Shown: positions 1-10,654 of the stretch, one piece after another
Layout of the letters: the number at the start of each line of letters is the position of its first letter
How positions within the stretch are numbered: the stretch's first letter is position 1
Origin: Sapria himalayana
Lineage: Eukaryota > Streptophyta > Magnoliopsida > Malpighiales > Rafflesiaceae
Direction of reading: 5' to 3'
Assembly (NCBI GenBank): GCA_029783825.1
Contig: JAREIK010008185.1
Coordinates: 1 to 64,000, forward strand
Length of the DNA: 64,000 nt
Position numbers and translations under genes: made by a program
The notes under the pieces: model-generated
Database searches by the model: none
Seen by the model: only the letters and a program-made list of their open reading frames with translations
What the model was told of the DNA's origin: nothing

Positions 1-1487
1 ATATGAAGATTACATGCAATTAAAGAAAAAAATTCATGAGGTTAGAATAGTGTGTTGGAAAAAATCTCCACGGGAAGGCTTGCCCTAAACATAGATGGTA
101 GTTTTAATAGAGATATGAAAATGGCAGGGGGAGGAGGTGTGATAAGAAATGAGCAGGGTAGCATTCTAACAGCATTTACAATGAATAAAAGCATCCTCAG
201 TCGTGCTTGTAAAAATTTTAGCCTTAGATAAAGGCCTTAAAATATGCAAAGAAAACTCTTATATTAACATATGAGTACATGTAGATTCTAGTATAGTGAA
301 TCTGGTCATGAATAAGATAGAAATGTGGCAGTATCATGAACAGATAGAGTCAATCAAGAGTCTTTTTACTTACATAAAAGGGGAAGTTATGCATATATAT
401 ATGGAAGCTAATGTTTTAGCAAACAACTTAGCTAAGAAGGCTTGAAGAAAGGGTTACAAGAGTTTGAGGGGGCTGATATACCATAGAAATATAAAGGCAT
501 AATCATATAAGATAAATAAAAATACCTGTATATTAGAATTCAAAAGCAAAAGCTGGAAAAAAAATCTTTGGTATTTCTGGTCCTGTGAGGATATTATGAA
601 AATATATTGCTCTTCTTTGGTTTTTAGGATTACAAGTGTAGCTTAAGATGAAAGGATATGGAAATGACCTCTGGTAGGAAAGTAAAAATGGGCAGTGACT
701 TAATGTCACTGCCTAAGTAGATATTTAGATTTTAAATAAGTTAAAACTATGTGAAGTTCTAATTATGCAGTTGGCCTACAATATTAAATAGTGTATGAAA
801 CTGTACTTGTATCTTGTATGCTTAAAGTGCAGGAACTACAAAAGAAATATAAGGCAGAGAATGATGCTGCCAAAATATAGTAACACTATCGGTGAGGAGG
901 CAATTTAAAATATATACCTATTTTATATGTTATTAGGTTTGTGGGCTTGTGGTGTAGGGAATACAGTCAAATGCATACATGAGGCAAAGGAGGTTAGGCA
1001 AAAATGAATAGAACAGCAAAGAGGCTGTCAGATTATATTAAATTCAGGAAGATAAATAAAGCTATAATAAGAAGATTAGTTAGGGCTGTCAAATGCATGC
1101 TTTGCTTATTTCTTTTTCAATGGTGTAAAAAGGGACAAGGGATGCTTTAGAGTCATCATATTTTGTTATGGCTGCTTAAAGTGTAGGGACATAAGGCAGA
1201 GAAGCTATGAAGCACTAAAACATTCTGCAAGGGACAAAAAAGCATAAGGATAGAGAAATAAAAGATATATAGACCAAGATATACTTCAAGTAAAGTAGTC
1301 TAATGTACAGATTCAAAGTGAAGTAGTGCACTTAGAGATAGGACAAGAATATTCACTTCAAGCATAATGTGTATTGTTTCATTTATTTTATTCAAGGGTG
1401 TAAAAGGGGAAAAGGATAGTTATAGATTGTAAAAATGATATTCCACCGCCAAAAGAGAGGTTTTTTTATTAATAAAACAACCTTTCC
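1..1487 (+). mobile_element. LINE copy A, 3' end (RNase H domain and 3' UTR)
   Basis: This is the 3' part of a plant L1-type non-LTR retrotransposon that begins before the window. From about 75 the frame reads RLALNIDGSFNRDM, then a glycine run and VIRNEQG. This is the start of the RNase H domain that closes ORF2 in many plant LINEs, and it lines up with the same segment in copies B, C and D. The domain is broken by frameshifts and stops by about 200. The ORF2 end (ILEFKSKS, near 535) matches YIRIQ in B and D. The 3' UTR follows and includes the AGGAGGCAATTTA and CAGTCAAATGCAT blocks shared with B and D. The end block at 1430-1485 (CCGCCAAAAGAGAGG, then AATAAAACAA) is shared with B, C and D. 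Beyond it the sequence becomes simple repeat. It is a dead copy. Confidence 0.85.
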
Positions 1488-2248
1488 AAAAAAAGAAGAA
1501 GAATAAGAAGAATAAAAAGACTTAGAAGAATGAGAAGAAAAAGAAGAAGAAGAAATATAAGAAGAATAAGAAGAATAATATAAATAAAAATAATAAAAAT
1601 AATTAGAAGAAAATGAAGAATGAGAATAATATGAAGAATAATAAGAATAATAAGAATAAAAAGAAAAAGATGAATAAAAAAAAGAATAATAAAAATAAGA
1701 AGAATAATAAGAATAAGGAGAATAAGAAGAAAAAAAATAAGAAGATTAAATAGAATAAAAAGAATAATAAGAATAAATAGAAATAGAAGAATATGAAGAA
1801 AAAGAATAATATGAAGAATAAGAAGATTAAGATAGAAAAAAAGAAAAAGAAGAAAAAGAAGAATAAAAGGATTAAGAAGGATAATAAGAATAAGAAGTAT
1901 AAGAAGAATAATAACAATAAGAAGAATAAGAAAAATAAAAAGAATAAGAAGAATAAGAAGAAAAAGTAGGATAAGATGAATTAGAAGAATTAGAAGAATT
2001 AGAAAAATTAAAAGAATTAGAAGATTAGAAATATATGAAAAATAAAAAAATTAAGAAGAATAAGAAGAATAAGAAAATAAGAAGAATATCAAGAATAAGA
2101 AGAATAACAAGAATAGAAAAAATAAGAAAAAAAAAAGATTATGAAGAATAGGTAGAATAAAAATAATAATAAGAATAAGAAATATAAGAAGAATAATAAG
2201 AGTAATAATAAAAAAATAGAAGAAGATAAGAAGAATAAAGATAATAAA
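1488..2248 (+). repeat. AAGAAGAAT-type tail of LINE A, first part
   Basis: This is a simple repeat built mainly on AAGAAGAAT and close variants such as AATAATAAG and AAGAATTAG. Nearly all + strand bases are A or G with periodic T. It starts within about 15 bases of the AATAAA of LINE A, where a poly(A) tail would be expected. It is cut by the Ty3/gypsy element at about 2249 and resumes at 9018. Long open frames here on either strand (poly Lys/Asn, or poly Leu/Ile/Phe/Ser/Tyr) are products of the repeat and not genes. Confidence 0.9.
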
Positions 2249-3792
2249 GATAATTTTGCAATAAGAGAAAATAACCTGAATATTTTAGAGCCATAATAAT
2301 AAAATAGATGTCGTTATTGATTCGTCTTAGAAAATATAGCTGTAGTGTCAAATTTCATTAAATTCTGAGAAAATCAGAATTTGTTATATTTTTATTGTAT
2401 AAATAATTATTAGAATATTTTGAAAAAAAAAATTTTTGCTCGACCGAAAGACCACGCCACGTCGTTTGCACTTGGATGTGCCTGCGCAGGTGTCTGTTGG
2501 CTGTCTAGATATCAACCTAAAAGAAATATTAAAAAATTTTTTTTTATTAATTAATGATAATAATTATTAAAAAAAAGAAAAATGTCAGGAATCTAGAAAA
2601 CGGAGAAAGGCTGAAAAAAATGTTCAGCACTAGAGGGAAAGACAGTACAGAAAAAAATATCAGTGAATTTTATTTTAAACAATACGGATTTTCTGGAATC
2701 ATAATGAAATAATCCAAGAATTAAAGTTACTCTACGCGATAAGATCTTCACATTGATATCAAATTTATAAAGTTTCTGTGAAATATTCCGAAAGGTAGAG
2801 GTTTTCTCTTATCAGAATTCCGTTCTATTTAATGGCAAGAAATGATCATGGTTATATTTAATTCAAATTGTTAGAAATTTTATTGGAAATAATTAATTGG
2901 TGAAATGTTTCGGTATTTCGTTTAGTAAAAATTAGTATAGGACGAATTGGATTTGGATTGTTAAAATTGTGTCTGAAACATGGATTAAATTGGAAATGAT
3001 ATAATTTCATTTCATATGCACAGGAACATTTTATATACATGGGTGGGTACATGATGTGTGTGTGTGTGTGTGTGTGGATGGTATTTAGCCAACTCGAATT
3101 GGGACAACGTCCAGACTGAGTTGCATGTGATTTTATTTGGTATATGGTTATTATAGATTCTGAACTTGAATTGGACAACGTCCACACAAAGTTATAGCAG
3201 TGCTTATTTCTTGGATTAAATCCAAGAAAATCATATTTTATTCGAATAAATGTATAATATTTTTCGGAGGAGGTCCATTTTTTCGAAATAATTCCAAAAA
3301 AATAAATATTTCTATAGATATATATACCTACATACATACATATATCCAGATATATAATATGCACAGTTGGCTTCGGCATATGTGAGGAGTCGATGAGTCT
3401 TAGGAATATGGGCATATTAACATTTCATCCATAATTGCATTCATATAAACATTGTACTTGAATGGGTGTTGATATATATTCATGACATTTTACGTAGACT
3501 TAGGTAGGCAGTAACTCTGAAAGAGTTTACCCTACTGAACTTTGCTCACTCCGTTGTGGGACCCCTTTTCAAGTACAGGTCTAGGACAGATGACAGACCC
3601 ACATACGGAATCACACATGTGAAGGAAAGCTGGTTATGGCTTAAATAATATGTTGGGTGTTTTGTTTCTTCCACTATGCAAATAAAATGTAAAATGAAAA
3701 AAAAATGTATTGTATATTTGAGAATTTTTTTTTATTACACATTGTATTGTGTGATGGAATGAATTGCACCCCCTAGGGAATGAGGTGTCACA
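2249..3792 (+). repeat. 5' LTR (first ~60 bp missing)
   Basis: It aligns with the 3' LTR from TAATTTTGCAATA (2251 here, 7453 there) to the shared end TGTCACA. The first ~60 bp of the 3' LTR, including its TGTGA start, is absent. The AAGAAGAAT repeat runs straight into the LTR body instead. A (TG)n run at 3054-3077 replaces an (AT)n run in the 3' LTR. The last ~250 bp (GTGGGACCCC, then CCCCCTAGGGAATGAGG) are well conserved between the two LTRs. Confidence 0.88.
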
Positions 3793-3795
3793 ATT

Positions 3796-3807
3796 TGGTA
3801 TCAGAGA
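3796..3807 (+). other. Primer-binding site for initiator Met tRNA
   Basis: TGGTATCAGAGA lies three bases inside the 5' LTR end. It matches the plant tRNA-iMet primer site TGGTATCAGAGC except for the last base. This is the usual primer of plant Ty1 and Ty3 elements and it fixes the LTR/internal boundary and the + orientation. Confidence 0.9.
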
Positions 3808-4129
3808 TTAGGTATACGAATACCTATAACTCAGAAATTGGTACAAGTTTCATAATGTGATAGGAACATTTAGATATATCGAATACTCAGGTAAAGAGAA
3901 TAACACTAGGGTAAAGAACACATAACCTTAGTGATTCTGAAAATGAAATGATAATTTCAAAATGAAAAGACTATTATTAGTTGGCATGTGCACTAATAAT
4001 AGGGAATGAATGTGATTCTTATATTATTATTAGACTTATAGAAAGATGACAAGTAGAGAATGAGGATGCTGGGGATGTCCACGAAATGAGGATCAATCCC
4101 TAGCCTTCTTTGATCAGTAGGCTCTGATA

Positions 4130-4800
4130 GCGGCTGTGGGTGTTGCTGTTGCAAGGGTTGCACAAACTATACAACTGGAGGTCAAGAAGGATCATGTAAC
4201 CTTCAAAAATTTCTGGCACATCATCCTCCAACATTTATGGGGGGAGGAGACCCAATGGTACTAGATCATTTGTTTCGACAAGTTGATAAAATCTTGGATG
4301 CAATGAAAATCACTTCCAATTTTATCAAGATCCGGCTAGCAGCATTTCAGCTAGAAGGTGTCACAAATTTGGTGGGATTGGATCAATACCTCGAAGAATA
4401 TAGAGGTAATGACATGGGAAGAATTTAAAAACTATTTATGGACGACTTCAGCAAGATATGCCAAGGCCGGAGAATTTCCTGAACTTAGACAATGAAATAT
4501 GTCTGTGTTAGACTACAAGGCTAAATTCACCAAGTTGGCATGTTTTGGGAATAATTATGTGGCTACTCCATGATTATGGATTCCAGGATTATGAGACATC
4601 ACAATCCTAGACATTCGTGGGAAATATGCGAACACGATTTATTCCTCCTTTTTCTAGTACGGATCCAAGGAATTTGGTGCAATCTCGGGGTATTCAATAA
4701 ATACCTCTTACTTCACAAACATATCAGGGAGGCCAAGGCATGGGTCGAGGTCGAGAGCTCACAGACTGGGACTTTAAGGACCCAAGGGTGTGTCTATGCA
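4130..4800 (+). pseudogene. gag of the Ty3/gypsy element, decayed
   Basis: This is the capsid-region (retrotrans_gag type) coding remnant. The best segment, from 4237, reads MGGGDPMVLDHLFRQVDKIL and then IRLAAFQLEG, a typical plant gypsy gag core. A shifted frame continues through WEEFKNYLW and RQWNMSV-like residues to about 4530. A Gly/Arg-rich stretch (GQGMGRGRE, near 4735) matches the tail of plant gag before the zinc knuckle. The zinc knuckle and protease that should follow are missing. Several frameshifts and stops make it non-functional. It would have formed the particle shell that packages the element RNA. Confidence 0.8.
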
Positions 4801-4839
4801 ACAAATATCTTCGTACTTGATATCACTAGTTATGAGTTA

Positions 4840-7290
4840 GAAAGGCTGACATCCCTAAGACAACATTTAGAACACGGTATGGGCATTTTGAGTTTACAGT
4901 AATATCTTTCAGATTAACGAATGCACCAGCAGTATTCATGGATCTTATGCATAGAATATTTCAGCCATATCTAGATTATTTTGTGGTGAATTTTGTAGAT
5001 GATATTTTGATTTATTCTCAGTTCGAGGGGAGGAGCATAGATGATGATTACCTATTGTTCTCCAAACTTTGAGAGAACCTGAGTTGTATGCCAGATTTGG
5101 TAAATGTGACTTTTGGTTGACAGAAGTAAAATTTTTTGGGAACATGTAGTATCAGCTACATGTGTGTTAGTGGACCCTGAAAATGTCAGGACTATCATTG
5201 AGTTGGGAAAAGCCAAAGTCAGTTTTTGAAATACATAGTTTTTTTGGGATTTGTTGTGTATTACAAAAGATGTATTGAGAATTTTTCTCGGTTAGCTGCT
5301 CCAATGAATAGATGACCAAGAAGGACATCAGTATGAGTGGACTGATTCATGTGAAAAGATATTCCAAGAATTGAAAAGGAGCTTACTTCAACACCTATTT
5401 CTGATAATTGCGAATAGGGGGGTAAAAATATATAGTGTAGTGTGATGCCTCGAAGATGGATCGAGATGTATTCTGATGTAATTTGAAAAGAAGTGAATGC
5501 TTATTGTTCAAGACAGTTAAAAAATCATGAGAGAAATTACCCCACACATGATATAGAATTTGTGGCTATAGTCTTTGCTTTAAAAATATGGCACCACTAT
5601 TTGTATGGGGAGCAATTTGAGGTATATTAAGATCGTAAAAGTCTAAAATATATCTTTACACAATGAGATCTTAACATGAGACAACGTCAAGGATGAAGTA
5701 TCTAGAAGATTATAATTGTACTTTGCATTACCATCCAGGTAAGACAAATGTGGTTACCGATACACTTAGTCAAAAGTAATGAGCTGCATTAGCTAGTATA
5801 GCTTTGTGGGAATGGATATGCTTGAAACTATGGGATAATTCAGCTTAAAATATAGCAGTCGAAATCATGGTATTATCGGAAGTTTAGTAGCTATACCTTT
5901 GCTATAAATAAGGTGATTACGATGCTGAAACAATAAGCATAAATTTTATCTATAAAGAACCGAGTAGAGACTGGTACGTGCGATGAAGGTTGAGCTATTC
6001 ATATGAATAGTAGTCTTTGGTTTAGGGGATGGATTGTGGTTCCCTAGATAGTAGAATTGAGAGAGGAGATTCTTAAGGAATTTCATTGTTCTCATTTTAC
6101 AGTACATCTAGGTGGCACAAAAATATATAATGAATTCGTCGCTAGTATTACTAGTATGGGATGAAGAGACATAATGGAGATTTTGTTCGACGATGCCTCC
6201 CGTGTCAGCAGATAAAGGCGGAGCATCAGAGGCTAACAGAATTACTCCATCCTTTGGAGGTAGTAGATTGGAAATGAGAACATATCACGATGGAATTTTG
6301 TGACTCACTTGCCACGGACATCACGAAAACATGATGCTATGTGGGTAATTGTGGACCAGCTGACAAAGTCCCACACATTTTCTAGCAATGTGAATGACCT
6401 TCACACGCGAAGAACTGTGCAGGTTTATACATACGAGAAATTGTCCGATTACATGGAGTGCCAGTATCTATTGTATCGGATAGAGATCCCCAATTTATGG
6501 CTTATTTTGGAAGAGTTTTCAGAAAGCAATGGGAACATAGTTGATAATGAGCACTAATTTCCATCCACAAACAGATGGTCAGCTGTTAGCTAGATTTCAA
6601 GGGTAGCTGGGAAGAACATCTGCCTTTGGTCAATTTTGCCTATAACAATAATTATCAAGCAAGTATCCAAATGGCCCCATATAAAGCATTGTATGGAAGG
6701 ACATGTTGATCTCTAGTTTGTTGGGCTGAGGTGGGAGATCAATCCATCACGAGTCGAGATGTGATTAGAGATACCACAGAGAAAGTAGATTTGATACGAT
6801 GACATCTCTTACCGCACAAAGTTGATAGAAAAGTTATGCTGATAAATGAAGATGGCCCTAGAATTTGAAGCGGGAGATCATGTTTTCTTGAAAGTGATGA
6901 CAAAAAGGGAATAATCAGATTTGTCAAGCATGGAAAGTATCACCAAGATGTATTTGGCCTTTCGAAATAGTCGAGAATGTGGGTTTGTTTGCTTATCGAT
7001 TGGCATTGCCGCCACATTTATCTGGTGTCCACGAGATATTTCATATCTCTATGCTTAGAAAATATATTTCTGATCCAACCATCTAATAGATTGGGGCGAA
7101 CTAGTTATTAATGCAGATTGAAATATTTAAAGAAATGCCATACGAATTATTGATAGTCGAGATCAAGTTTTGCGACGCAAAACTGTGAGACTAGTAAAAG
7201 TGATATGGCAGCATCAAGGATAAAAGAAGCAACATGGGAACATGAAGACATGAAGCGTGGTTATCCTTTTTTATTTGAAAATTAAGGTAT
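4840..7290 (+). pseudogene. pol of the Ty3/gypsy element: RT, RNase H and integrase remnants
   Basis: RT enters in its palm region: [13 protein letters not shown], then [15 protein letters not shown] (about 4855-4950), with the catalytic FVDDILIYS at about 4990-5020. RNase H follows at about 5390-5770, ending with LHYHPGKTNVVTD. Integrase shows its zinc-binding start near 6085 (EFHCSHFTVHLGG), a CLPCQQIKAEHQ segment near 6195, then ITMEF and MWVIVDQLTKSHTF near 6290-6380. ITMEF has Glu where the first catalytic Asp is usual. A C-terminal segment near 7180-7270 (VKVIWQHQG, EATWEHED) resembles the chromodomain-like tail of Tekay/Del elements. Many stops and frameshifts are present. The deletion before RT removes the protease and RT fingers. 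Confidence 0.85.
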
Positions 7291-7375
7291 GTATTTTAGT
7301 AATTTAATAATTATTTAACTTTAAAATATGTTTAAGTGCAAAGGTGTAATTGTGAGAATTTGGGACGAAATTCTT

Positions 7376-7390
7376 TAAGGAGGATGAGAA
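7376..7390 (+). other. Polypurine tract
   Basis: TAAGGAGGATGAGAA is almost all purine and directly abuts the TGTGA start of the 3' LTR. This is where plus-strand DNA synthesis primes in LTR retrotransposons, and it confirms the left edge of the 3' LTR. Confidence 0.85.
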
Positions 7391-8285
7391 TGTGAAATCC
7401 CAAAAAAAAGAATAAATAACTAACATAATTTTTTTTTGGAAAAGGGCAAATGGTAATTTTGCAATACGCAAAAATAACCTAAAATTTTAGAGCCATAATG
7501 ATAAAATGATTCTGTTATTGAATTTATCTTGGAAAATATAGCTACGGTATAAAATTTTGTTAAATTTTGAGAAAATCAGAATTTGTTATATTTTTATTTT
7601 TAATTAATTAATTATTAGAATATTTTGAAAAAAAAATTTTTGTCAATTGAAAGACCATGCTACATCGTCCACACGTGGTTGTGCTTGCGCAAGGCGGTCC
7701 CATCGGCTGCCAAGGTGTCAATTTTCTTTTATTAATCTGGGAAACGTCAGAATCTGGAAAACGTCAGGAATCTGAAAAAAAAATAAAAGAAAAATATTCT
7801 GGAATCTAGAAGAAAAACATTAGGAATCTAGAAAAAGGGAGAAAGACTGAAAAAAAATGTTCGGCACCAAAGGGAGAGAGTATAGAAAAAACATATTCAT
7901 GAATTTTTTATAATCGTAATGGATTATTTTGGAATCGAAATCAAATAGTCCAAGAACTAAAGTTACTCTACATGACAAGATCTTCATATTGATATCAAAT
8001 TTATAAAGTTTCTATGAATTTTTTCAAAAGGTAGCAGTTTTCTATTATCAGATTTCTTTCTATTTAATGGCCAGAAATGATAATGTTTTATATTTCAATC
8101 CGAATTGTTAGAAATTTTATTGGAAATATTTAATTGGTAAAAAGTTTCGGTATTTAGTTTAGTAAAAATTAATACAAGACATTGGATGTAGATTGTTAAA
8201 ATTGTGTCTGAAACATGTGTTAAATTGGAAATGACATAATTGTATTTTATACACACGGGAACATTCCATATACCTGGGTGGGTGC

Positions 8286-8336
<51 letters not shown>

Positions 8337-8511
8337 GTATATGGATGGTATTTAGCGAATTTGAATGGGGACAACGTCCAGGCAGAGAGTTACGGTGGTG
8401 CTTATTTCTCTGATAAATCCAAGAAAATCATATTTTTCGAATAAATGTCCAATATATTTTTCAGAGGAGGTCCATAATTTTCGGAATAATTCAAAAAATA
8501 AATATTTCTAT

Positions 8512-8567
<56 letters not shown>

Positions 8568-9017
8568 TCCAAATATATAATATGTCACACGTGGCTTCAG
8601 CACGTGTGAGGGAGTCGATGAGACTCAAGAATATGAGCATATAAATATTTCATCTATAATTGCATTCATATAAACATTGTACTTGAATGAATGTTAATAT
8701 ATATTCAATACATATTACGTGCACTTAGGTAGGGAGTAACTCTGAAAGAGTTTACCCAACTGAGCTTTGCTCACTCCGTTGTGGGACCCCTTTTCATGTA
8801 CAGATCTAGGACAGATGACAGATCTACAAACGGGATCGCACATGTGAAGGAAAGCCAGTTGTGGGCTTAAATAATATGTCGTGCAATTTCTTTCTTCCAC
8901 TGAGCAAATAAAATGTAAATGAAAAAAAATGTATTGTACATTTGAGAAAATTTTAATTAGTGCACAATGTATTATGTGATGGAATGAATGGGACCCCCTA
9001 GGGAATGAGGTGTCACA
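7391..9017 (+). repeat. 3' LTR, complete, with two (AT)n expansions
   Basis: It runs from TGTGAAATCCC to GGTGTCACA, with the short inverted ends TGTGA/TCACA. It is 1627 bp. It holds (AT)n at about 8289-8333 and (TA)n at about 8514-8568, where the 5' LTR has (TG)n and a short TATATATACC/TACATACA tract. The flank after 9017 is again AAGAAGAAT-type repeat. Confidence 0.9.
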
Positions 9018-10545
9018 ATAGAAAGAATAGGTAGAATAAAAAGAATAATAAGAATAAAAATATACGAAGAATAAGAAGAGTAATAAGAAAAAAAATAAGA
9101 AAGAATAAAAAGAATAAGAAGAATAATAAGAATAAAAAGAATAAAAAGAATAAGGAGAATAAGAATAAAAAAAATAAAAAGAATAAGAAGAATAAGAAGA
9201 ATAAAAAGATTAAAAAGAATATGAAGAATAAAAAGAATAAAAAGATTAAGAAGAATACGAAGAAAAGAATGAAAAAAAAAAGAAAAAAAAAGAATAGAAG
9301 AATAAGAAGAATGAAAAGATTTAGAAGAATAAGAAGAATATAAAGAATAATAATAATAATAATAATAAGAATAAGAAGACTAAGAAGAATAAGAAAAATA
9401 AGAAGAATAAGAAAAATAATATGTATAATAAGTATAAGACGAATAAGAAGAATAAGAAGAATAAAAAGAATAAGAAGAATAAGAAGTATAAGAGGAGTAA
9501 GAATAATAAGAATAATAAGAATAATAAGAATAATAAGAGATTAAGAAGAATAGAAAGAATAATAAGAATAATAAGAATAAGAAGTATAAGAAGAATAAGA
9601 GAGTAAAAAGAATAAGAAGAATAAAAAGAATAAAAAGAATAAGAATAATAAGAAGAATAAAAAAAATAAGAAGAAAAAAAGAATACAATAATAAGAAGAA
9701 TAAGAAGATTAAGAAGAATAAGAAGAATAGAAAGAATAAGAAGAAAAAAAAAGAATAGAAAAATAGAAGAATAAAAGAATAAGAAAATTTAGAACAATAA
9801 TAAGAATAAGAAGTATAAGAAGTATAAGAAGAATAAGAAGAATAAGAAGAATAATAAGAATAATAAGAATAAGAATAATAAGAATAATAAGAATAATAAG
9901 AATAATAAGAATGATAAAAATAATAAAAAGAATAAAAGAATAATAAAAATAATAAGGATAAGAAGAATAAAAAGAATACAAAGAATAAGAAAAATAAGAA
10001 GAATAAGAAGAATAAGATGATTAAGAAGAATAAAAAGAATATAAAAAATTAGAAGAATTAGGAGAATAAGAAGAATAAGAAGAAAAAGAAGAAAAAGAAG
10101 AATAAGAAGAATAAGAAGAATAAGAAAAATAAGAAAATAAGAAAATAAGAAGAATAAGAAGAATAGAAGATTAAGAAGAATTAGAAGACTAAGAAGAATA
10201 AAAAGGAATTAGAAGAATATGAAGAATAAAAATAATATGAAGAATAATAAGAAATAAGAAAAAAAAAAGAAAAAAAAGAAAAATAATAAGAATAATAAGA
10301 ATAAGGAGAATAAAATAATAAAACGAATATTTAGAAGATTAAGAAGATTAAGAAAAATAAGAAAAATAATAATAATAAGTACAAGAAGAATAAGAAAGGT
10401 AATAAGAATATGAAAAAATGAAGAAGAATAAGAAGAATAAATAGAATAAGAAAAATACCAAAAAATAAGAATAATATGAATAATACAAGAATAAGAAGAA
10501 TAAGAATAAGAAAAAAGAAGAAAGAAAGAAGAAAGAGACTGGAGA
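9018..10545 (+). repeat. AAGAAGAAT-type tail of LINE A, second part
   Basis: This continues the tail interrupted by the Ty3/gypsy element. Variants include AATAATAAG runs at about 9500-9540 and 9850-9910 and pure AAGAAGAAT runs at about 10080-10130. It becomes less regular after about 10500 (GAAAGAAGAAAGAGACTGG) just before the 5' end of LINE B. Both parts of this tail together are about 2.3 kb. No genes. Confidence 0.9.
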
Positions 10546-10564
10546 ATAAAAGCAGAATCAATTT

Positions 10565-10589
10565 TTCTCTCTCAATTCTAGAGAGAGAA
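10565..10589 (+). other. Hairpin at the 5' end of LINE B
   Basis: TTCTCTCTC (10565-10573) pairs perfectly with GAGAGAGAA (10581-10589) around the 7-base loop AATTCTA. In copy D the 3' arm is GAAAGAGTA and in copy E GGGAGAAAA, so most pairs remain. Position and conservation suggest a 5' UTR structure of the LINE RNA; a function is not shown. Confidence 0.6.
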
Positions 10590-10654
10590 AGTTGCTTTCG
10601 TAGAGAGAGAAACACCATTTTTGAAGCTCTCAAGCTTGAGTTATAGAAAAATCT

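Larger units (their letters stand above)
2249..9017 (+). mobile_element. Decayed Ty3/gypsy LTR retrotransposon nested in the LINE A tail
   Basis: Two related long repeats (2249-3792 and 7391-9017) enclose a primer-binding site, gag, reverse transcriptase, RNase H, integrase and a polypurine tract, in that order. RT before integrase marks the Ty3/gypsy superfamily. The C-terminal segment after integrase carries the EATWE-type motif seen in plant chromoviruses of the Tekay/Del group; this clade is an inference. All coding parts carry stops and frameshifts, and a deletion has removed the gag end, the protease and the RT fingers. Both flanks are AAGAAGAAT repeat, so it inserted into that repeat. 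Divergence between the LTRs is substantial by eye, so the insertion is old. Confidence 0.9.

Noticed and set aside
2858..3415. A 185-codon frame on the - strand
   Set aside because: It lies wholly within the 5' LTR and has no counterpart of the same length in the 3' LTR, so it is a chance frame.
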